DNA from: Thermoplasmata archaeon
GTDB taxonomy: Archaea; Thermoplasmatota; Thermoplasmata; Halarchaeoplasmatales; Halarchaeoplasmataceae
DNA: 10,898 nucleotides
Reading direction: 5' to 3'
Assembly: GCA_019594025.1 (NCBI GenBank)
Contig: JAFDUB010000055.1
Coordinates: 1 to 10,898 of the forward strand
Of this stretch, positions 6,842 to 10,898 are shown one piece after another. A program made the translations under genes and the position numbers. The notes under the pieces were generated by a model. The model did no database searches. It was not told the DNA's origin and was given only the letters and a program-made list of their open reading frames with translations. How positions within the stretch are numbered: the stretch's first letter is position 1; every line of letters starts with the position of its first letter.

Positions 6842-7846
6842 ATGAGTTTAGAAGAAGGAAGCAACGTAGCGATAAATACCTGCCTTGGTGTAACGGAAGA
6901 GGATAAAGTTGTTATCTTATCGGATGAGGATAGCCAGGAGATAGGCTTAGGGCTGAGAAAGGCCGCCCTCGAGATAACCCCTCAAGTACGATATTTCAAA
7001 CTTGAGTTGTACGGCGATAGGCCACTGAATAAAATGCCAGATCAGATCAAGAGTGCGGTCCAGGAGGCCACCGCTTCTGTCTGGACCGCAAAGGCGGTGG
7101 ATGGGGAGTTGGAATCCATTAGGAAACCGTTCATACAGTCCGCTGTGACCAACGGACGGCTTGCTCATATGGTAAACATCAATAAAGAGCTGATGAGATC
7201 TGCTATGGCGGTGGACTACGGCGAGGTTGAATCCTTTACCAATAAGATGCTGTCTTTAGCCGAAAAAACAAAAAACATTCGCATCTCCAGCAAGAGGGGG
7301 ACAGATGTGACCGTCCGTGTGGGTAAGTACAAATGGGTGGCTTCAACCGGGATTATCAGAGGTGTGGGTAGTTGGTACAATCTACCAGCAGGTCAAATAT
7401 ATACTACACCGGCTTCAATGAAGGGAACCGTGATAATCGACGGAACGCTAGGAGATTATTTTGACAGCATATATTCAATCTCTGATTTAGAGGAAGACCC
7501 GATACACCTTGAAATAAGAGGCGAACCACGTCCAAAAGTGACGGAGTTGGAGTGTGGTAATTCAGAACTTAAGCAGGAACTAGAAAGTTATCTGAACAGG
7601 AACCGATGTTCATCTTATATCGGTGAAATCGGACTGGGTACCAATGTATTTCTCGAAGAATTGGCCGGTAATATGCTTCAGGACGATAAGTTCCCTACAC
7701 CACATATTGCGTGTGGTGATCCCAACGAAGGCATGACCTTTGCTGGTTGGTCATGTCCGGAACATATTGATATGGTAATTCAAGAATGCGACGTCTGGTT
7801 CGATGAAAAGAAAGTGATGGAAGAAGGCAAGTACTTGATTCATTAA
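6842..7846 (+). CDS. M29-like (thermophilic-type) leucyl aminopeptidase family protein
   Basis: The 334 residues resemble the shorter archaeal version of family M29 metallo-aminopeptidases (bacterial members are about 410). Family landmarks are GSWYNLPAGQIYTTP (176-190), GTVIIDGTLGDYF (195-207), YIGEIGLGTN (259-268), TPHIACGDP (286-294) and PEHIDMVI (306-313). By memory of T. thermophilus AmpT, metal ligands come from the Glu of 'NLPGGE', the Glu of 'GE.ALG', a His in the 'HIA.G' segment, and the H.D pair. Here E262, H288, H308 and D310 are in place, but the first position is Gln (Q185, codon CAA). The protein may bind metal differently or be inactive. Expected role: cytosolic release of N-terminal residues from peptides. 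Monocistronic, followed by a T-run and hairpins. Confidence 0.82.
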   Translation: MSLEEGSNVAINTCLGVTEEDKVVILSDEDSQEIGLGLRKAALEITPQVRYFKLELYGDRPLNKMPDQIKSAVQEATASVWTAKAVDGELESIRKPFIQSAVTNGRLAHMVNINKELMRSAMAVDYGEVESFTNKMLSLAEKTKNIRISSKRGTDVTVRVGKYKWVASTGIIRGVGSWYNLPAGQIYTTPASMKGTVIIDGTLGDYFDSIYSISDLEEDPIHLEIRGEPRPKVTELECGNSELKQELESYLNRNRCSSYIGEIGLGTNVFLEELAGNMLQDDKFPTPHIACGDPNEGMTFAGWSCPEHIDMVIQECDVWFDEKKVMEEGKYLIH

Positions 7847-7854
7847 GACACACA

Positions 7855-7862
7855 TTTTTTTT
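7855..7862 (+). terminator. Oligo-T transcription terminator after the aminopeptidase gene
   Basis: A run of eight T residues begins eight bases after the stop codon and is followed by further T-rich sequence. This is the typical archaeal termination signal. Two inverted repeats lie just downstream. Confidence 0.55.
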
Positions 7863-7873
7863 ATATTTCGTTA

Positions 7874-7910
7874 TTCAACGTTTTTGTTGAAGAATCACTG
7901 AGTGATTCTT
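7874..7910. repeat. Two adjacent inverted repeats in the gap between convergent genes
   Basis: The first is TTCAAC (7874-7879) with loop GTTTTT and GTTGAA (7886-7891). The second is AAGAATCACT (7890-7899), one central base, and AGTGATTCTT (7901-7910): ten-base perfect arms, or nine pairs with a TGA loop as a hairpin. They abut and can form together if the second is trimmed slightly. They lie between the aminopeptidase (plus) and the kinase gene (minus), so they may terminate or protect either transcript, or bind a dimeric protein. The rest of the 199-base gap, up to 8045, holds nothing I can name. Confidence 0.6.
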
Positions 7911-8045
7911 TCTTATGTGGAAGGCGATACTTTAGTCCATAAAGTTTAGTCGTGCATTATAATTCTGTTCAAACACACTTCTTAAAAGATAAAGCGGCAT
8001 GAAAGAACTATGGAAAGCCTCGATTTCAACAATATAATGAAAAGA

Positions 8046-8681
8046 CTATCTCTTGGAGGTGGTGGTACTACTTTTGAATTTGTGTCTTGTGGATGAAAGT
8101 GTGGTATCAACATTTCCGCCATTATCGAGGGTGTCAAGAATTCTATTGATTTCGTTCTGGGCTTGATAAATGGGCTGGTTCGTGTCGATTATAAACCAAT
8201 CATCCACTAGATTGAGGGCCTTCCGTCTTACTTTATGCAGTGATTTTAAATTCTCAAATATCTGAACTTCAGATCTAGACTGTATTCTTTTCATGGATTC
8301 TTTGGGATGGACATCTAGGAAAAACATGTAATCGGTTGTGGGAAGAACGCCGTTAAAGAAATCATACATAGTTTTGTGAAGAGGAGATGGTAGGTACGCG
8401 ACTCCGGCAAGGTATCGAACGAAGATAAGTGTATCTACTTTACCATAGTATTTTTGAATTGATCTAAAAACGTCTGCGGCGTAATAATAAGAAGCCTTGA
8501 GTTTGTCTTTTCTACCGGTACCGAGTAACGCCTCTTTGGCTTTAAAACCAAAGGGATTATCACAGGTAGGATGTGAACGAAGTACCACATGCTCCCCTTT
8601 ATCTTCATAACGCTCTTTAATCATCCTTGCATGGGTATCTTTACCCGCCGCATCTAACCCGTCGATGACTATGAAACGCAT
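8046..8681 (-). CDS. Thymidylate-kinase-like P-loop nucleotide kinase
   Basis: The 211-residue protein opens with MRFIVIDGLDAAGKDTHA, whose P-loop GLDAAGKDT is at 8-16. RSHP (35-38) sits where TMP kinases bind substrate. YYYAADVFRS (65-74) precedes the strand LIFVRYLAGVAYLP (84-97), and DYMFFLDVHPKESMKRIQSR (117-136) matches the LID/arginine region. The fold is that of dTMP kinase (dTMP + ATP to dTDP + ADP). The usual 'DRY' is VRY here, so substrate choice is uncertain; it may be a paralogue acting on another nucleotide. Residues after about 187 are a Ser/Thr/Lys-rich tail not expected in the family. The ATG overlaps the stop of the prenol-kinase-like gene as TAATG and has GGTGATG five bases before it, so the two proteins are translationally coupled. 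Confidence 0.82.
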   Translation of the reverse strand: MRFIVIDGLDAAGKDTHARMIKERYEDKGEHVVLRSHPTCDNPFGFKAKEALLGTGRKDKLKASYYYAADVFRSIQKYYGKVDTLIFVRYLAGVAYLPSPLHKTMYDFFNGVLPTTDYMFFLDVHPKESMKRIQSRSEVQIFENLKSLHKVRRKALNLVDDWFIIDTNQPIYQAQNEINRILDTLDNGGNVDTTLSSTRHKFKSSTTTSKR

Positions 8682-9349
8682 TATAACATCACCACATATA
8701 CCATCATATAATAAAATATTGCGGAAGTCAATGATGCGGAAATATTATCGAATCCCTTAGGGGCTAGGGCCTCCGCCAGGGTGGCAAGTGCGGCTGTGGC
8801 CAATAGTACCAGCCACATATTGAAAGGAGACACCCTGAAATAGGGTAAAACAAAGACCATCGCTACAAAGGTTGCAAAGAACATGGCTATGGAACCTTCT
8901 ATGCTTTTCAAATCTCCTGTTACATTGTATTGAAACCTGCCAAATCTTTGGCCTATTAAGGATGCAAAACCATCTCCGTAGGACATGGCGATTATACCTA
9001 CTGCGATCACTTCCAGTCTGTTAAAAAAAAGGGCGGCTAAAAGGGTCCATGATATGGAATAATAAACCAGACCTAACCTGTGTCCCGCATAGGAAGTTCC
9101 GCTTTTGACGTTTAAAGGAGAAAAAGGGCTTATGAGAAAGGTGAGAAGAATAAAGGGGGCTGCTGCCAGTAATACCATCACCCACTGGGTATCGAATAAA
9201 GGCAAGATGAACAGTATATTACCCACCATTATGTGAAGAAACTTTCTGCCCAGTAAAAGATGTTTCTTGAGCAATTTTTCAGAGATTATTATTAGTAAGA
9301 TAACATATAGATAAACTAAAACCAAGCCAGTTATATCTCCGGTTGTCAT
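8681..9349 (-). CDS. CTP-dependent prenol/diacylglycerol kinase-like integral membrane protein (SEC59/VTE5 family)
   Basis: The 222-residue protein has about six or seven membrane helices. Signatures of the dolichol/phytol kinase and CTP-transferase superfamily are GRKFLHIMVGNILF (34-47), SYGDGFASLIGQRFGR (123-138, the nucleotide-binding loop), DLKSIEGSIAMF (146-157) and EALAPKGFDNISASL (193-207). Members phosphorylate polyprenols, phytol, farnesol or diacylglycerol, usually with CTP. In archaea the likely product is a phosphorylated isoprenoid used for lipid or glycan-carrier salvage; the exact substrate cannot be read. The ATG lies about 26 bases after a good TATA box with no ribosome site, indicating a leaderless message. 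It is followed without gap by the kinase gene, which suggests a functional or dosage link. The ArsR gene is 50 bases upstream on the same strand. Confidence 0.85.
   Translation of the reverse strand: MTTGDITGLVLVYLYVILLIIISEKLLKKHLLLGRKFLHIMVGNILFILPLFDTQWVMVLLAAAPFILLTFLISPFSPLNVKSGTSYAGHRLGLVYYSISWTLLAALFFNRLEVIAVGIIAMSYGDGFASLIGQRFGRFQYNVTGDLKSIEGSIAMFFATFVAMVFVLPYFRVSPFNMWLVLLATAALATLAEALAPKGFDNISASLTSAIFYYMMVYVVML
8687..8693 (-). promoter_or_regulatory. Ribosome binding site of the kinase gene inside the upstream coding end
   Basis: GGTGATG on the minus strand lies five bases before the ATG at 8681 and within the last codons of the upstream membrane-protein gene. With the TAATG junction it supports co-transcription and reinitiation. 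Confidence 0.65.
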
Positions 9350-9370
9350 CGAGGGTATTATCTTCTCTGA

Positions 9371-9378
9371 GTATATAA
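9371..9378 (-). promoter_or_regulatory. Putative TATA box for the prenol-kinase/nucleotide-kinase operon
   Basis: On the minus strand AACTTATATAC contains the core TTATATAC. Its centre is 26 bases before the ATG at 9349, so the transcript would begin at the start codon. It sits between the ArsR stop and the operon, so the pair can be expressed apart from arsR. Confidence 0.55.
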
Positions 9379-9399
9379 GTTTAAGGCAAAGGTGATATT

Positions 9400-9672
9400 T
9401 TAACTCTTGTCTGTGAACTGGAGTTCGTATCTTCTATCGGGGGACGGAGATATGTGCAGCCTAACTTCTTTTTTTAACGAATAGTACTTTCTTCTTCCCT
9501 CCATCCGGGATGAGACTAGTCCTGATCTCTCTAGACAGTCCAGGTGATGCTTGCAGGTCTTACCGTCCATACGCACGGTATCCATTATCTCGGAGACGTA
9601 CATATCTCTTCGAGAAAGGATGCGGAGGATCTGTAATCGGGATTTCGAGCCGAGTATTTCCAGGGGGTCCAT
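9400..9672 (-). CDS. ArsR-family winged-helix transcriptional regulator
   Basis: The 90-residue protein begins DPLEILGSKSRLQILRILSRRDMYV, the standard ArsR opening. MDGKTCKHHLDCLERSGLV follows as recognition helix and turn (34-52), then a wing MEGRRKYYSL (57-66), and a short C-terminal tail. It lacks an obvious cysteine metal-sensing cluster; the two Cys (C39 and C45) are in the helix-turn-helix. The ATG at 9672 is preferred over the GTG at 9681 because it gives the family opening and fits a TATA element near 9701-9708 for leaderless initiation. It is divergent from the amphi-Trp gene, with a 69-base promoter region containing repeats that could be its operator. It may regulate that gene and itself; ligand unknown. 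Confidence 0.83.
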   Translation of the reverse strand: MDPLEILGSKSRLQILRILSRRDMYVSEIMDTVRMDGKTCKHHLDCLERSGLVSSRMEGRRKYYSLKKEVRLHISPSPDRRYELQFTDKS

Positions 9673-9693
9673 GGTTATCACGTATAAAATTAC

Positions 9694-9725
9694 TAAGAAA
9701 GTTTATATGTTTATACTATTTCTTA
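9694..9725. promoter_or_regulatory. Divergent promoter/operator with nested repeats between arsR-like and amphi-Trp genes
   Basis: Inverted arms TAAGAAA (9694-9700) and TTTCTTA (9719-9725) flank two tandem eight-base units, GTTTATAT and GTTTATAC (9701-9716). The first unit read on the minus strand (ATATAAAC) has TATA spacing to the ArsR ATG at 9672. The second is about 28 bases before the plus-strand ATG at 9742. A regulator binding the inverted arms would cover both promoters. Confidence 0.5.
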
Positions 9726-9741
9726 TTTTCGGTGGTTAAAA

Positions 9742-10035
9742 ATGGCGGAAATACCGACTGAAGAAAAAGAAAAAAGAAGAGTCATCACCGAGGGCGACAT
9801 CGAGTGGGAAGTGCACCTGAGCAAAGAGCAGGTGGCCGACTTCTTGATCACACTTGGTGAACAGATGAAAAAAGGAGACGAGATCACAGTAAAGACCAAG
9901 GAGTGGGAGATACCGTTCAGATTCAGAGAGCCGATCGAGCTGGAGATCGAGTACGAAGGCTATGGTGAAAAGGAACTTGAAATAGAGATCGAGTTCAAAG
10001 GCAAGCTGGGGGACGAATCCTTGGAAGTCTCCTAA
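9742..10035 (+). CDS. Amphi-Trp domain-containing protein
   Basis: A 97-residue soluble, strongly acidic protein. It has a helix around 27-43 (SKEQVADFLITLGEQMKKG) and a run of amphipathic beta strands with alternating charged and hydrophobic residues (EITVKTKEWEIPF, IELEIEYEG, ELEIEIEFKG). Tryptophans are at 22 and 55. This fits the amphi-Trp domain (TIGR04354-type), common in haloarchaea and other archaea and without known function. GGTGG lies six bases before the ATG. Codons are richer in G+C (GAGATCGAG-type) than in the surrounding genes, suggesting high expression. It is divergent from the ArsR-like gene, a likely regulator, and convergent with the acylphosphatase gene. Confidence 0.8.
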   Translation: MAEIPTEEKEKRRVITEGDIEWEVHLSKEQVADFLITLGEQMKKGDEITVKTKEWEIPFRFREPIELEIEYEGYGEKELEIEIEFKGKLGDESLEVS

Positions 10036-10037
10036 AA

Positions 10038-10050
10038 CCCTTTTTATTTA
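10038..10050 (+). terminator. T-rich terminator after the amphi-Trp gene
   Basis: CCCTTTTTATTTA begins right after the stop codon in the 12-base gap before the convergent acylphosphatase stop. A T5 run followed by ATTTA is a plausible archaeal terminator for the plus-strand transcript. Confidence 0.4.
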
Positions 10051-10323
10051 TATGTGCTTTATTCGGAATCGGTCGAATTCGCCAGCATAATCTTCTTCTT
10101 TTATTTCGACGGATTCCACCTTAGCATGAGGTTGTTCTTTGCGACACCATCTAATCACCTCTTTTACCCGGTCTTTGGGTCCTTCAAAGACGGCTTCGAC
10201 CCTGCCATCTCTCAGGTTCTTTACCCAACCTCTCACACCTTCTTTCTCAGCCTTCTTCTTGGTATTGTACCTGAAGTAGACGCCCTGCACCTTACCCGAG
10301 AAGTACACATGCCTCCTGATCAT
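10048..10323 (-). CDS. acyP: Acylphosphatase
   Basis: A 91-residue cytosolic enzyme that hydrolyses acyl phosphates such as carbamoyl phosphate or 1,3-bisphosphoglycerate. The length is exactly that of the family. The phosphate-binding loop GKVQGVYFRYN (10-20) contains the catalytic Arg18. WVKNLRDGRVEAVFEG (33-48) contains the catalytic Asn36. The C-terminal strand FDRFRIKHI closes the ferredoxin-like fold. The ATG has no ribosome site. A TATA-like TATTTATC lies about 35 bases upstream. Monocistronic; convergent with the amphi-Trp gene. Confidence 0.95.
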   Translation of the reverse strand: MIRRHVYFSGKVQGVYFRYNTKKKAEKEGVRGWVKNLRDGRVEAVFEGPKDRVKEVIRWCRKEQPHAKVESVEIKEEDYAGEFDRFRIKHI

Positions 10324-10353
10324 TTTTATCTAACTGTACAATATGAGAATGAA

Positions 10354-10361
10354 GATAAATA
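10354..10361 (-). promoter_or_regulatory. Putative TATA box for the acylphosphatase gene
   Basis: On the minus strand TATTTATC is centred about 35 bases before the ATG at 10323, predicting a leader of around seven bases. The remaining gap to 10496 contains only a purine-rich AGGAGGAGGTAAAGG stretch (plus strand) with no start codon suitably placed after it. Confidence 0.4.
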
Positions 10362-10496
10362 GGTTGCGGTTATACTATGTTATCACCCAATTGTTTACCT
10401 TTGTACCTACGGCCTAATGGCTCTGATAATCTTTGGTTGAATGTGTAATTGATCTCTATAACTCCGATGCAACTCTCAGGAGGAGGTAAAGGAAAG

Positions 10497-10898
10497 TTAC
10501 CCTCCCTCGTAGAGTTGGTAGTATCCCCTGGAAAACAGCATGTGGTCCCGTACCTCGAATATCGGAGAAGGATTCTTGTCCGGCATCTCGAAGGTGAGTA
10601 TTATGTGCTCGCCGGGTACGATGTTTACCATGTCACCGTTCTCTTCGAGTAGGGTGCTGGTAACATCCTCTTCTCCGTTCAACATGGCACTGACAAGAGA
10701 AGCCTTCTGCACCTCAACAGATGCGGGAACTGAGTTATCCAAGCCGACGAAATCAAGGTAGTGGTTATCCGTACTGAGTATCTTCAACTCCAGTTCTCCG
10801 AGACCGGACGGTACGAATTCCTCCAGCGTATCGTTCAACGGTACTACCATATATGCTGGATGGTTCCGTGGGTGCAGTACGGTCACGTTGATCCACTC
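10497..10898 (-). CDS. C-terminal part of an unrecognised protein, cut by the window edge
   Basis: The frame is open from the right edge of the window to a TAA at 10497-10499: 133 residues with no stop. A GTG at 10886 could start it, but in-frame codons continue upstream to the edge (EWIN before it), so the real start lies outside. The segment is mainly beta-like, with no helix-rich or membrane part: HPRNHPAYMVVPLN, LGELELKILSTDNHYLDFVGLDN, a Ser/Glu-rich middle, GEHIILTFEMPD, and a final SRGYYQLYEGG. It resembles the outer domain of an archaeal secreted or pilin-like surface protein, but I do not recognise a family, and a signal peptide would be beyond the window. Function not assigned. Confidence 0.7.
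   Translation of the reverse strand, partial: EWINVTVLHPRNHPAYMVVPLNDTLEEFVPSGLGELELKILSTDNHYLDFVGLDNSVPASVEVQKASLVSAMLNGEEDVTSTLLEENGDMVNIVPGEHIILTFEMPDKNPSPIFEVRDHMLFSRGYYQLYEGG

Noticed and set aside
8010..8096. A 28-codon plus-strand frame starting ATG with a Gly-rich middle and ending Cys-Gly, antisense to the end of the kinase gene
   Set aside because: No ribosome site, no well-placed promoter, overlaps the real kinase gene, and a frame this short is expected by chance.
10475..10495. AGGAGGAGGTAAAGG as a plus-strand ribosome binding site
   Set aside because: No ATG, GTG or TTG at a suitable distance opens a frame longer than a few codons; it is only a purine-rich stretch.
10381..10496. 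Possible tRNA or small RNA in the gap, because of GGTTGAATGTG resembling a T-loop
   Set aside because: No matching acceptor stem, D-arm or anticodon arm can be drawn on either strand.
1..10898. CRISPR array, transposase, toxin-antitoxin or phage module
   Set aside because: No periodic repeats, no terminal inverted repeats around a transposase-like frame, and no matching protein motifs on either strand.

Overview
This window looks like part of an archaeal, probably euryarchaeal, chromosome. The evidence is an archaeal-type SRP54, a translin-family protein, double winged-helix and ArsR-type regulators, a PRC-barrel protein, an amphi-Trp protein, a CTP-dependent prenol-kinase-like membrane protein, and TATA boxes about 25-30 bases before start codons with short or no leaders. 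The two-winged-helix regulator paired with a tiny three-helix membrane protein recalls Thermoplasmatota or halophilic Euryarchaeota. Most proteins are not strongly acidic, so an extreme salt-in halophile is unlikely. I would not name a lineage more precisely. Genes are closely packed. There are no tRNA, rRNA, CRISPR or insertion elements.

Left part (1-3161, all minus strand): a three-helix membrane protein, a double winged-helix regulator, a PRC-barrel protein, purD and a translin-family gene, read right to left with short gaps or overlaps. The first 81 bases are an exact inverted copy of purD bases 841-921. They replace the 3' end of the translin gene, so its C-terminus as written is artificial or rearranged. 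This is the strongest structural anomaly in the window and most likely a chimera at a contig end.

Middle (3261-7846): SRP54 on the plus strand meets a sulfatase-superfamily gene on the minus strand, with overlapping stop codons. A divergent, AT-richer GNAT acetyltransferase gene follows, then an M29-type aminopeptidase gene with its own promoter. In the aminopeptidase, a normally Glu metal ligand appears to be Gln. A T-run and two adjacent hairpins follow the aminopeptidase.

Right part (8046-10898): a minus-strand pair, a prenol-kinase-like membrane protein and a thymidylate-kinase-like protein, is joined by a TAATG stop-start overlap. Upstream, an ArsR regulator is transcribed divergently from an amphi-Trp protein across a promoter with nested direct and inverted repeats. 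An acylphosphatase (minus) follows, and the C-terminal part of an unrecognised protein (minus) runs off the right edge.

Most genes are housekeeping: purine synthesis, protein targeting, nucleotide and isoprenoid phosphorylation. I see no defence island, mobile element or large unknown system. The leads are local: the chimeric edge, two small regulatory units (wHTH plus membrane protein; ArsR plus amphi-Trp), and enzymes with altered active-site residues.
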